NCBI RefSeq assembly: GCF_029227915.1 | Contig: NC_079877.1 | Coordinates: forward strand, 29,475,851 to 29,539,850 | Direction: 5' to 3' | DNA from: Hydractinia symbiolongicarpus | Lineage: Eukaryota; Cnidaria; Hydrozoa; Anthoathecata; Hydractiniidae | DNA length: 64,000 nucleotides | Shown here: positions 45,592 to 58,195 of the stretch, in pieces | Position numbering within the stretch: position 1 is the stretch's first letter | Layout: every line of letters begins with the position of its first letter | Notes under the pieces: model-generated | The model's input: the letters and a program-made list of their open reading frames with translations, nothing else | Database searches by the model: none | Told to the model about the DNA's origin: nothing | Position numbers and translations under genes: made by a program

Positions 45592-48500
45592 ATGGCGGCT
45601 CATCTGCGCACATTAACATTGTCAACTCTCTTTGTGCATATTTTTTTGAATAACGCTGCTATTAATTTGTATATTTCAAATCAAGAGCTTCAAAGAGTAT
45701 TAGGTATATATTCCTTACTTAAATATATATTTATAATCTATATTTTTTTACATGCGCAAGCATTTTTGTAGGTGGAAAATATAGACAACAGAAATCAAAG
45801 AAATCCATCCAAATAAAAATTTTGCCTAAAATTAGTTAATTTGTTAAGTAGAATATAGTTAAAATTTAATTCCAGTTCCTCTTGAATCTTGTGCTACCCA
45901 AAAAATCTTTAATTCTTCTGGTCAGAATTTTATGTGGTACAACTTTTGGTTGAGGGATAACATGGTTGTTTCATACAGACAAGGGTGCCGATAAGCCGCA
46001 TACTCCGTAAAAAGTGCTGGCATATTTAGGCGAGTTCAGCGTTTTTAAAAAAAACAAGTATTTGCCCGAACAACCCAAATAAAATAAACTCACTATAACG
46101 AAATAGCGAAGTTCTTAAAAGAACTGTTTTTAATAGTTTATAATAAGATTTACTTGATAAATGACTTATATATAAACTTTATTAACTCATTTATCTTTAA
46201 CCGCCTTCTTCCAACTATCTTCCACATGTTATTGCACTTCGGGAATGTTCTGGGCGAGTTCGGGAAAGTGCGGACGGTTTCGGACGACAAACACCAATTT
46301 AATTCGAAAAGTTGCCTGAACTCGCCCTTATATATGTGGCGTTTGCGGCTTATCGGCACCCTCTTACTGGGTGTACAGCGTGTTTTTCCTCAAATCATAT
46401 GACTACTCTAAAAAATATGGATCTGTATTTGGTTTAAAGGTATTGGCAGTAACCCTAGGTTACTGAAAGGAAAAAAATGATTTTTTTTCAAAAAAATTTC
46501 TATGCTTATGGGTATATAAAAAAAAAGATTTCTTTAATAGTGAAATTTTTATTTTTAAATTATATCTGGAAGTATGTTTATTTATAAATAAACAATGTTT
46601 ACTTATTAATAACTTTGGGATTAAAGTGTGATTTCTTTATATAACACATATTCGGCATCATACTATGTGTTATTATGCCAATGAATGTTTTCAATTTGGT
46701 GTCCCTACTCTCCAATGAGTCAATCATTTCACAAAATGAATGGGGACTAACCGGAGAAAACTTGTCAAAATCTCTTTATTATTTTTATTTTCAGTCATAT
46801 TTAGTTATAAAATCTAAACACGTGCCAGAAAGAAAAATAATATCTAAATAAAGTTCATGATCATTCTCAAAATAAAACCTGCAAACAGTGCACTTAAAGT
46901 AATCGTTACTATGGTGATTTTGGCAAAGTCATGTGGCAAGTTGTTTATCGTTGAAAATTTGTAAAGCTTTTTTTCTTGTGTTCATTTTCTCCTAAAGTAG
47001 TGCTTACATTTTGAGTTTCTTTTACATACCAGGGAACTTCTGTATAGGAAAGTTGGTTTTAAATCTAGCTGGATAATATATCCCGAATGATTTTTTTTGT
47101 TTTGATAACTCTGACGAAAGTTACGGTGTGAGTTATGAAAAATATGAGTTACAAAAAGTTGAACTTTGAAAAAAGGCAAATTTAAAGAAAACAACTCAGA
47201 ATTAAGAAAAATATTGAAAAACCATTTTAGATATATACATCCCTCCTTAATAAGATAATTGAAAAAGATGGGTAAAAAAATCAGTGGTTTTGTAAAAGAA
47301 ACTCATGCTCACTTTCTCTTACAGTTTCCTTAAATCATATCTGAAGAAATTGTTTTCTTTGGAAATCATTTTACAAAAAATTATAATTTGCTTTTCTTCA
47401 CGGTGAGTGCCTTCTTAATTCATAACAGTTTACTTTTTTATATTTTTAATTCCTAATAAGAGGGTTCAACAAAAGAAAGATTTATTTGAACAACGGTTAA
47501 CTGAAACTCTGAACTAGAGTGTTATAACCACTAAGCCACGGTACTGAAAGTCATTCCCTAACCTCTTTCTAATAATAAATAAACCCCACAAAATCTTAAA
47601 TTGTTTAATTGTTTAACAGTTTGGGTGAAATTGTTCTCTCTGACTGTTATTAATGGTTTCTGTTTATAGCTTTAAGCTCACCTCCTGAAAAAACAAGTTG
47701 AATTCGTATAAAAAATCTTTAAAAATTGTCTGTGAACCCCCTTTTTTGTGTTACACTTACAGTAAGATGTCCCTTAGTCTTAGTTTTTAAATAAAAGAAT
47801 AGATGAAATGCTGTAGATGAAGAACAAGACTTTTTTTTAATGGAAGTTTTTTTTTATTTATTTCCAAAATATTCAAAAAGCCTTCCCTTTGACTTTAGTA
47901 ATATGTTCAAATATTTACCCTTGTGTGCTTATTTATAAGGACCATTTTTGAAAAAATTACAAAAATAGACAGTGGAAACTATAATCAAACATACAGTGCT
48001 TTTTAAAAAAATGTGAATTCACTGGGTATATATAATATTTCTAATTGATGGTGGTATCTACTCTTCATATTATATGATAGTAAAGCCTTAAAGTACCGCC
48101 CGAATGTAACTTTATATGCACGCAAGTTTTACGACCTCATGTAATGATCTCATGTCTACATAAAGAACCTTCACATATCTTTTGTTTACATATGAACTTC
48201 AATTGTTATTGTTGTGTGAGAGTCATAACAATAAGATTTGATGAATCCTTTTGTTGTCACATGTAACATGCATGTTATTGTTTAAAAGTGTTAAAGATCA
48301 CGAAGGCTATTGAAAATATTATTTTAGAAAAATGAACGAACATAACACATTAAAATTAAATCATTAAATTGATTTTATGTTTTTGAAATCCAATGGTCTT
48401 TATATTTAAAAAAAACTAATGCTGCTACTTTTTAAAACTTTAGGTAATATTTCTTTATTCTCGAAACATATTTTTTAACATGCAAAACATTTATAAGTTC

Positions 48501-51500
48501 TTCTTATAAAAAGTAACGTTTAACATTCTCCTTATTAACACCTTTTAAGGAATTTTTTTTACTACAGCTCTTATAAGTCCATTCTTTTCTCTGTAGGTTT
48601 TGACAGTGAGCTTTATTATATCAGAAGAAGTGAAGAAAATTGGAATGCAATTCACCACCAGTTGATGATATCAGAGTATATATCATATATTATTTTTCGA
48701 TGGCAAGATGAACAGGTATTATAAATTTTGCTAAAAATAGTGTATGGATGACATGTTTAGGTGTAACTATAACTGTTCTAAAGTTGAGGTTGCTGTACCA
48801 TTTTAAAAACTGAAAATAAATTGTAAAGTTTGTCATACAAGCTATCATCAGCACTATCATCTTTTCACGCTTTTCACAAAAAGCTTGTAACACCCTGCCA
48901 ATCTATTTAGCTAATTACTATTATCTTTTACCAAAATTTCAACAATGTCTATAAACTCTTGTCTTGAATAGTACTGCATTGCACAAGCTTCAACTTTTGA
49001 TAGTATTTTTCATTTCTCTTTAAAAGTGAAAAGAAATTTATTATCATGCTTTGGTTAAATGCATCTCTATGATATGAAATCCTTTTTTCCTAGAATATTT
49101 ATTTCAAATAGGGACAAATTGTTTTTGTAAAATAATTAAAAATCTTATTTTTTTTTTTCATTTTTTGTAACTTTCAAAAGTTTTAACAGATGAACAGCTG
49201 AAACTTGCAGCTTCTCTAACATCGACGAACTGGCTAACAAGTTAAATATCAAAACTTTTGATTCTTAGCACACAGGCTATCTAATACTTAATCACTTATG
49301 TTGTTTCAGTGCGCTAATAAAATGCGACTCACATCAGTGACCTAAGATATTAACTTAGTGTGAGGTCAGTAAGCTAAGGCTTAAGCCTCTGGTGTGAACC
49401 AAGCATAATTAAAGCAGCTGTATAAAGATCTACAATGCGGATTAAACAGACTATCTATTGAAACAGACAAGTTAGATGCTAGTTTACTTTTCTTAAAAAA
49501 GATTTTCTTGACACAGTTTGCTCTATAAAAATTGCACACCAATTTTTTGTACATAAGATATATATTTTTTATATTTAGTTACCATCTTTCCCCTCTACAA
49601 CGTTATACAGTGCAAAAATTTACTCATCTAGCAGCGATGTAATAAATCCACCCACATTGAGTTTAGAATCATCTGAAAAAGTACCCACACAAGAAAAAGG
49701 TTTGATCTTATTTGTTTCCTTATTATTGTTTTTCTAAATACAGGCTATTTGGAGAATGATTTGAGACTGAGCTTCTTTATTAAGAGCAATATATCAAGTA
49801 TATGTAGAATTATGAGTCATGCAGAACAATGATGTTGTGTTTATATTGTGGTGCTCCATGTCATTTGTTTTATACAGCTTTTTATTGATTGGAGTTGGTG
49901 ACTTTCGATCAATTTTGCAAAAAATTCCATTTTTGTTCTTATATTATAAGATTTTCACATTTTGCATTTGTAACACAGCTTTGTGTAAGTGGATCTTGTG
50001 GATTTAAGTGTGTGGAATTTGTTAGTGTCTTTTTCCCTTCTCTCAATGCCTGATTAGCTGTTTATTTTAATTATCAAAGTTTAAATACTCCATAGATAAC
50101 CTTTTAAGAAAACCATTTTTTGACCTGAGCTTAAATGTTCTTAGCAAATTGTCTAAATATAGGCTGAAATTTTCTTAAACTTTTTTGTAAATTTTGTTTT
50201 CCTTGTTTTATTTATAAACAACTACAATATTTCATCATCAGCTTTAAATAGCAAAGACTTTTTTAGTAATTTCGGAAAAAATATTGTTAAGGTTGTATAT
50301 TTAAGTGAAGAAAAAGAAACTTTATTGTGTTGTTTTAAAATTATGATGATTTAGAAACTGTAAATACCAAGGTCTAAAAAAATTCTTAACACACTGAGGC
50401 TTGGGATTTTCTTGAATTTTTTAAAGATTTAATGGTTTTGTGGCTCATTTTCTTATAAGAATTTTTTTTATAAAAAAACCTGTAGTTGTTAACCGCAGGT
50501 TTGCACAACATCATACACTGATATCATATTTTTCGACATGCCACATTTTCTTATTCCTATTTCCTGTTTTTTTTAAAGCTATTTTGAAGGTACTAAGATA
50601 TGGGTGTTGTTATACCATGAATAATATCTCATGATTATCCGGTAGAATCTTCTTTCACTGACCCTGTGGTTGTTCAACTTTTTGTATTTTTACGAAATAA
50701 CTGTTAACATCGTTTTTTCAACTATTTCAATCTTTTCGAAAGTATATAGTGATAGCCTCTCGGTTTTAAACAAATGAATTTTCTTACTAAGGATATCTGT
50801 CTAATGGTAATTAAAATCATAGTGTGACTGTTTTATATATTTTTTGGGTGAATTGTGAAAAATTGTGAAATGTCAAATGTCAATCCTTTGGTGTAATAAA
50901 ATCAGTATTTTGCTAATTATGTATTCCCTCCTTATTTATTTGTGCAGTATACTTTGTGGCTAATCACATTTTATTGTGCAATTTGTTTTTTGTTTCCTGC
51001 TCATATCAGCTTATATTTGTTTAATTTTGAAAAACAGCCAAATTGTGGTTACTGCTAATCTTGGGGTATGACCATATTAATTAATTTTAATGAAGTCGGT
51101 TTTTTTCGTGTTATTAACACCTAAAATTAACTCAAGTTTTTAATTAATGTGGGGATTTACAATGATGATTTAATTTCCTGCGTGTTTACCGAATTCAGTT
51201 ATCTCATGCTAAAATTTCAAAAAAGTCAATTGGAAGATAATGAGTAATTAAGTGAAGCTTAACCATGTTCTCTTGTTGTGTCTCAAGACAGTTTTCTTTA
51301 TCATTAATTGGTATTGAAAATAAAAATATGTATAGACGGATCCATGCAACAAAATTTATATGACAGATTTCCAAATGTATAAAAACACTTATCTCATACT
51401 TAAACAAATGTAGTGTCAAAAATTCGACTCCTTTTGAATGTTTAGGGACGTTCTTAAAACATTAAATTAAACGTGAAAAAAATGGTGGTTATAGAGTGTA

Positions 51501-54500
51501 CATCTAATAAGTCTGCTTTGTATTGACACACTTCTATTAAAATAAAAAGAGAACCAATCAAACTTAAGCATACAATATGGTTTCAACTCCAATAGCAATG
51601 TGAAGTGCGCCATCATGTAAAATGCCATAAAAAAATGAAGCTCCTACTAATTTTCCCTGATCTACTTCTTCACTAATGTCGTGTAGCAATAACATTCTAG
51701 CTCAGTTGATCAACCTTTTCTAAAGACATACTAAGAAGCTTGTTGTTTTCTAAATAATCAACCAATTGTTCCTAAATTCCTTGTTCCATGATTTGTGATA
51801 CTACCTGAATTGTGGAAATGGTTTATAGTTACTTGCTTGTTACTTGTTACTTGAAAAAACAATTACCACTTACCAAATATAGAAACAACTTTACTTATTT
51901 CCAAATCAGATTGTGCAGTTCGAGTGTCCCTTAATAAGTTTGGTGAAAGATCATACCGAGCGTTGGATTGCTTTGTTTTCATTGTTCACAAAGATTCTAA
52001 TGACATATTTAAAGGGGCTACGGAACGGCTGTTGGTTTTCGACGTTAGTGATTGACAGACTCAAACATATAGATATATCTAGAAATTTTGTCTTCTACAG
52101 CCTTGGTAATGTTTTTATCCAGAATGAGTCTCGCTGAAATATTTTTTTGTAATATACTTTTCGAAAAAAAAAATTGAACCAGCGAGCAAAGTGCGCTGGT
52201 CTGTTCATTGCGAAAAAGGTTTTGCCGGATTTTTAATATGTCCGCGGGATATACGGAATGTGAGCATTTTAACCGGTTTGTAGCCCCTTTAATTAAATTT
52301 GAAAATTTTCTTTTGACTATCACAAATGCGCATTAAGGAGGCATGCAATTCTTTAAGATTAATTCAAGAGAAACCCACTACAAAAGTATTACATCTGTAC
52401 AATTATTGCAAAGTATATACAATTGTTTACAACTCCGTGCAGTAAATTGTACCTTTTATTTGCTTAGTAAGTTTTTAACAATTTGTTTAGAATTTCAAAT
52501 CAATGTGACATGCAAAGCAAAAGTTACTGGAAATAGTACTGTCTACCTGCAGCTCAACCTCACAACATATCACTCAAAGCAGGTGAAAGGACGACTTGTT
52601 AATTTGGAATTTCAATTCAAGAAATTATGCAAAGATAGTGAGTTTAATACAATCTTTTTTTTTAACGATTTGATGTGTGCAAAAATACAGTACATGCCCT
52701 ACCTTCATTTTTTTGGCAAATTTGTTCTTAACTTTGTGATTAGTATTCAAAATCCTTGCCTAAGATTGGCCTTGATTTAAGACTGAGACGTGATAAAATA
52801 AATCAAAAATTTGCAGATTCTCATTACCAAGCCTAAACTATGTTTTAAAATCGAATTGAGTTAAAATTAACGCGTGTACTAATTTCGCCTTGGTTGAGTA
52901 GATTATTTGTAACAAATTATAACATTATCAGTGTTATAATTTGTTACAAATGTGTGACAATCAGCGTATTTAATTTTGTATTTTTGTAAAATATGTAAGC
53001 TAATTTGGTTATGAAAAATGACGTAAATTAATAACAAAACGGTCAGTTATTTTAGACCATGGTGTTTACTATTATTTATTTTTTTAGCTCCTTTAATCAA
53101 TGATAGAAGAAACACAGATGAGGAAAACGGTGGTAAAATTACAAATTTCTACTCTTTCTACTAGTATGTACTGAACCTGCGGCTGGATCGTTTTAGTGAT
53201 TAGAATATATTTGACAGAAAAGAATTATGAACTAAAACTAACTGAGTCCAAGCCAGTCTAAAAGATAACCATTAACCTGCCTGATCTATTCCAGCATTAA
53301 ACTGAAGACAAGACCGATATAATTAATAGTAGTTTTTCTCAATGCTTCGAAAACCTTTTGTTATTAATCAACAATTGTAATTTTTTTACGCGTGGTTTTA
53401 AGGATAGTATACGGAAAACTACTTCTACCAAGATCTGCGCGACAACTACGTAACAAATCTTTTTTTGGCAGGGAATATCAGAAGGAGAGAAACAGATGAG
53501 CACACTGGTGTTGCAGTCAACAAAACAAACGTGTTCTACATCGCAGTTGGTGTCGTCTGCAGCATCATTTTGATCATCGTCACAGCTGTTGGCTTCTTAC
53601 ATGTGCATTCCATGCCGAAACAAACTGAAGAAACGAAGCATGGTTTGATCAACAAGTAGGGTTGGGTTTAGATTGTGTTTATAGTTTTTCTGTGGAAACA
53701 AATAATAAGCAGTAAAAGTTACAGCAGGTGACTGATCTAATCTCCAATTCAAAACTAGCGCTACTCGTGAATAACGCTTTTTCTACTTTGTCAGCTAATT
53801 TGAGTAGACAATTATGGACATAATTAAGATATGCAACAAGGAATGAACCAAAAAAAATTATCCTGATTTTTATAATCATGACAATCTGCGTTTGCATATA
53901 CTATTTAATTTCAATGCAAGCATTATATTACGATTATATTTATAAAACTTTATTCTCATTCTAGTGAAGTAACTGATGCAGTTCCTGCTAAGCCGAATGT
54001 ACCAGAAGCCTTAAAAGCTGCTATCGGTATGATTTTCTTTCCTTCTAAAACCTCCTCAAATTTGCAAGGGATCTGTCTCTACTCTTGGAATGGCGATGAT
54101 ACATCTCCCAGTTCTATAGGACTTTCAGCTTTTCTTTTGAAGATTTTCTTGTCTCTGGCTATCATAATCCGAAGAGAAACATTTGATGACTAATTCTTGA
54201 TGGGCGTAGCCCTGGAGCGTGGGATTCCCAATCCCTCGTGCTGCATTTTCATATTTCTGTGATCCACTTTTGTCCGAAGATTACGCTCATCCAGGATTTT
54301 TTTGCGTAGATATTTTCATGGGCTGCATGGTTACATATCCTTCACTAACACGCTAAATGGAGAATCATCACTAAGTGAAAATACGTTTCTTTATGTAGTG
54401 TCTTGTTGCAGACGCTTTCTAGTAAAATCAATGTTCTGTCAGCAGGACTGTTTTGTATGTATTTTGTACGCTTGTGTTTAGCTGAGAAAAAACAAAGAGA

Positions 54501-57500
54501 GTTGATGCACAATTTGAAAGATTTTATTATCAGAAGAAATCTACTAACGCTTGGAAACGCTGTTCAAGAAGGTGAAAAATTTTTTTTGTAAGGTTGCTTA
54601 AGGTTGATGCTACTCGACACCTGCTTCACGACGGTTAATCTTTCATATTTCTTGCCATGCTTAACTCAAAATTTAGGTTGAACAGTATCAACCACTTCTT
54701 AGCATCTCTTTTTGCAGACACACAGGCTTGCCAACATTGTTGGTGGTTATCTCCTTTGACCATCTCGCACCAATGTTAACCAACATTTATCAATACTGTA
54801 AACATTTGAATGCCACTTAATTCGAACTTCTGCTATTTCAAAAATTTCGCTAATGAGAACAATTTTTCGGTCTCTACGCTAAAATATTCTTGTTAATTCG
54901 AATTTTTGTGCGCTTATAATAAAAATCTATTACGAAATGACACCTCAATTTTTTTTAAATTTATCAATGTTGCATTCTTTCAGGGAAATAATTGACAGTT
55001 CTTCATCTATCGAAAAGTGCTTTATTTATATGTCTACTCTATGTGTTCGATTTTAAAAGCGTTGTATAAATTCTTTTTTTTTTTCCAAGAACTTTCATTA
55101 AATTGAACATTTGCTAATTCAACATTTGCTAATTCGAACAAAACATCTAGTCCCTTGCGTGTTCGAATTAACAGGTGTCTACTGTATATATTATATTCGA
55201 ATACAATTCGAATATCGACATTTTCAACCAATGTTAAATTTTGGTGAACAATTTTAGTCAAATTCCACCAAAATGTTGGCCGAAATGTTTGTACAGATTG
55301 AACTGTTTTGTATACCAAAAATTCTGATTTTTAGGGTCGTTTGGTCGAGCTTATATTGGAACCCTTATAAACGCAGAAAGTGGTGAAGACATGAAAGTTT
55401 TAGTGAAAACTGTGACAGGTAATTGAATGATGTTAATTAGCCAAAATGTTGCAGTGCAACACAATGTGATGTGAGCGCCTTGCACGTAGATTCGTAATTA
55501 GAATTCTTTGTATTTAAATTTCATGTATTTTATGAAATATATTTTGTCTGAAATTTAATCAGCAAACACGATATCTTGTTGTATATATGTAAATGTTGCA
55601 TTGTCTTCTGTTGTTTTCTTTTAGACAATGCGTCACCAGAGCAAGTCACTCTGTTTATGATGGAGAGTGGCATGTTGAAACGTACTGCTCATCATAATGT
55701 TCTCCCTCTTATGCATCTTTGTTTTGATGAGACGAGACCACCACTTTTTATATTTCCATACTTAAACAGAGGAAATCTGAAGAACTACTTGCGTTTGTCA
55801 AGAACAGCTGAACCGCTCTTAAAAGTAGGTAGAATTTGCGTTGCTCTCCATCTGTCTCTCCGTCACCGATGTTTATTTCTGCTTTCTGTATTGCCAACGT
55901 ATTTGTTTTTTGAGTGAGTACTTCAACTTTAAGCTAAAAACCTTACACGCATCAGAGTTTTATAAAACCCAAAAAAACTGGTTTGGTTTAGTGAGACAGC
56001 CTCCCATTTTCTTACATTTTTACCGTACATTAAAAAGATAATTTGCATCACGAACTTTTAATGCGCAGTATGGTTATACACTCCCACTATGAACTAACAT
56101 TCAAACTACGGTATGCTTGTAAAGCAAAGCATAACATTAATCTATAAAAAAAGTTGAAAAATTCATCCCGGTGTTGAAACGGAATCCGTGTTGCAACGAG
56201 TAAGGATAGAAGTACTTGTTGCTGATGTTAATGCTGCAAAGAACTAGTTTAGTTGTATTAGAATAAAAAAATTTTATGTTATAGCCGCTTACGACTCGTG
56301 ATATTGTTTTGATGGCGCTTCAAGTGGCGCGAGGGTTGCAATATCTTGCACGAAGACGTTGTATACATAAAGATGTTGCCACTAGAAATTGCGTGTAAGT
56401 TCTATCATAGTGTACTGAAGGTTGTAATCCTTCATTTCTTTTGTAAGGCATAACTGACTAAATTTTAAAAGAAAACGGCTTACTCTCGTGCTACACCAAT
56501 TTATTTAATTCTAAAGTATATTATCTGCGTGCGCCTACAGTTTGCCGGTATGTCCTACGTTGAAAACGTGCTACACCCGGAGAATTATGCCGAACTAATT
56601 ACGGTCATTTATTACAAAAGAAAGCTTGGTTTTATTTACATGGATACTAATACTTTTTTTTCCAAGTTCAACCTATAAAAACGGTTTTAATTTACTGGAT
56701 AGGCTGACCCAGCAATTTGGCGTTACTACTATGCAAGTAAGTTTGTGTGTGACCATGTTTGCGAGGAATTTTAATTCTCATGACTGATTGGTCTTTAGAG
56801 GGACTGTGTTGGTCAGTGTCCTTCTCCGTTTGTGTGTAGTGGTAAAATCTAAGTTGGGTCTAACTTTACATTTAACTGTTTTTGAAACTGAGGAAAATTT
56901 ACTTTTTAATGCAAACGTGTTGTAACTTAATGTTATATGAAAATTGGACATTTATTTTATAGAGTGGATGAAGAACTGCACGTGAAAGTCTCTGATAATT
57001 CTTTATCACGTGATTTCTTCCCAGGCGATTATCATTGTTTGGGTGACAATGAAAACCGGCCTGTACGCTGGATGGCGGTGGAATGTTTAGAAACGAGCAC
57101 TTACCTCACTGCCTCAGACGTGGTAAAAATACTGTCATTTGTTTAGATGTGTGAAGCCATAAAATTTGTCTTAAATACTGTTACCAAAATGCTGCGAATC
57201 AACGCCCTTTCTATTAGACGCTTTCTTGATTAATCGCCCCCTTTCAATAAATAATTATCAATAAAAGTGTCCTAAGTAGGTGCTGAATTTTATTTTTGTT
57301 GATGTTGTTGTTGTTGTTGTTGTTAGCTTTGCCTCTTTTTTATAGTGGAGCTACGGAGTGTTGCTGTGGGAATTATCATCGCTTTCTCAAACTCCGTACG
57401 CGAATGTCGATCCTTTCGAAATGCTCACATACTTAAAGTCTGGGCTCCGTCTTCCTCAACCGGCTAATTGTCCGGATGAATTATTTACTGTTATGGCTTG

Positions 57501-57594
57501 TTGCTGGGCGCTGTCACCGGAAGATCGACCGCACTTTACACAGATAATTGCATGTCTAGAGGCGTTTATAAATAAACTTAATGCTTTCATCTAA
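45592..57594 (+). CDS. RYK: RYK, Wnt receptor with WIF domain and tyrosine pseudokinase, 13 exons
   Basis: A single-pass receptor of the RYK/Derailed family, which binds Wnt through its WIF domain. Exons: 45592-45703, 48597-48715, 49579-49699, 52491-52637, 53088-53132, 53472-53655, 53965-54026, 54482-54571, 55335-55418, 55625-55824, 56285-56394, 56963-57122, 57346-57594; every phase matches, giving 560 residues (human about 607). A signal peptide leads into WIF motifs [23 protein letters not shown] and VTCKAKVTG...LQLNLT (about 22-175). The membrane helix is [19 protein letters not shown] (about 203-222). The kinase-like part has QEGSFGR in the glycine loop, VLVKTV in the lysine strand, [11 protein letters not shown] for [11 protein letters not shown] for DFG and [11 protein letters not shown]. 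These are the altered motifs characteristic of RYK. The C-terminus NAFI is hydrophobic and might bind a PDZ domain. Confidence 0.93.
45876..45981 (+). other. exon-like open segment inside RYK intron 1
   Basis: A good acceptor (AATTCCAG) is followed by about 35 open codons ([16 protein letters not shown], then a Trp/Tyr-rich stretch), interrupted by the MITE at 45982. RYK exons 1 and 2 join in phase without it and reconstruct the WIF domain, so it is not needed there. It may be a captured gene fragment, a broken alternative exon, or chance. Confidence 0.3.
45982..46362. mobile_element. 381-bp MITE with 19-bp perfect inverted repeats
   Basis: AGGGTGCCGATAAGCCGCA at 45982-46000 is matched exactly in inverted form at 46344-46362. 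A further inner pair (GGCGAGTTCAG and CTGAACTCGCC) makes the element strongly self-complementary. No transposase is encoded and the flanks give no obvious target duplication, so the superfamily is open. Confidence 0.75.
47476..47542 (-). repeat. tRNA-derived repeat in RYK intron 1
   Basis: On the minus strand TGGCTTAGTGG is a perfect A box and TTGTTCAAAT a weak B box about 40 bases later. The spacing and D arm suggest a decayed tRNA-derived SINE head. Confidence 0.45.
49810..49815. other. RYK introns 2-3, no further genes
   Basis: Marker entry for the long introns 48716-49578 and 49700-52490: apart from the MITE at 52009-52292, they hold only AT-rich sequence and short frames without recognisable domains. 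Confidence 0.4.
52009..52292. mobile_element. TTAA-flanked MITE, copy 2 (RYK intron 3)
   Basis: Same family and same orientation as 32266-32583: TTAA (52009-52012), AGGGGCTAC start, GTAGCCCCT end, TTAA (52289-52292). This copy lacks a short stretch near its left end that copy 1 has (the block after GGTTTTCG), so one of them carries an indel of roughly 35 bp. Confidence 0.75.
52905..52951. repeat. perfect 20-bp hairpin, 7-base loop
   Basis: ATTTGTAACAAATTATAACA (52905-52924) and its exact complement (52932-52951) enclose TTATCAG in RYK intron 4, 268 bases after exon 4. It may be a foldback remnant of a transposon. Confidence 0.65.
54796..55184. mobile_element. decayed pogo/Tigger-like element remnant in RYK intron 8
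   Basis: The right end on the reverse strand reads CAGTAGACACCTGTTAATTC next to a TA. The left end has a diverged counterpart (CTGTAAACATTTGAATGCCA) also next to TA. Several AATTCGAA-type blocks lie inside. The terminal CAGT and TA flank fit pogo/Tigger-type elements, but similarity between the ends is partial. Confidence 0.4.
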
Positions 57595-57809
57595 AAGTGA
57601 GACAACAGTGTTTTAATAGGTTAAGTAAAACTCAACCATAACTGGAGAGGTTTTTATATAAACAATACCACGAGCGGAAGAGAAATGATTTATATTCAAT
57701 GACAGATTTTGACCAAAACTAGAAGAGAAGTTATTTCTCAAAGAAAGTATTTTTTTAAATTTTATTTATTTTTTATATGTACGATAATATATGTAAGAAA
57801 CAAGCGTGT

Positions 57810-57815
57810 AATAAA
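57810..57815 (+). promoter_or_regulatory. poly(A) signal AATAAA for RYK
   Basis: An AATAAA hexamer about 215 bases after the RYK stop codon, the best candidate for the transcript end. Confidence 0.45.
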
Positions 57816-57989
57816 AAGAGTCACTGAAAAACTTTATTTTAAAAATTGTGTACATTTTTATTGGTTTTGCCACAAACTACCAAATCCCCAACTACAGATA
57901 AAAATGAAAATAATGAAATAACAATTTAAAATGAAGACAAAAGCAGTAGTCTCAAATATTTAAAACCTGACTTTGAAAGTAAAATTACA

Positions 57990-58195
57990 AATTTAATCTG
58001 AAAAATTTGAAAATCTTAAATAGCCTGGAATTTAAAAAAGAATGCCTGAAAAACTTTGAAATGTGGAATAGCCTGGAAGTTAAAAAGAGTGCATGAAAAA
58101 CTTGGAAAATCTTGAAAAGCCTGGATGCCTAAAAACCTGGGAAATCTTGAATAGCCTTGAATTTAAAAAGGAAGCCCGGAAAAGCCTGATATTTC
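57990..58195. repeat. degenerate tandem repeat, unit about 40-60 bp
   Basis: Blocks reading AATCTT(A/G)AA, TAGCCTGGAA, TTAAAAA and GCCTGAAAAAC recur four to five times with variable spacing, indicating an old tandem array. Confidence 0.55.

Noticed and set aside
51904-52137. Possible RYK exon near 51905-51970 ([15 protein letters not shown] frame)
   Set aside because: RYK exons 49579-49699 and 52491-52637 join in phase 1 and complete the WIF domain without it, and the frame runs into the MITE.
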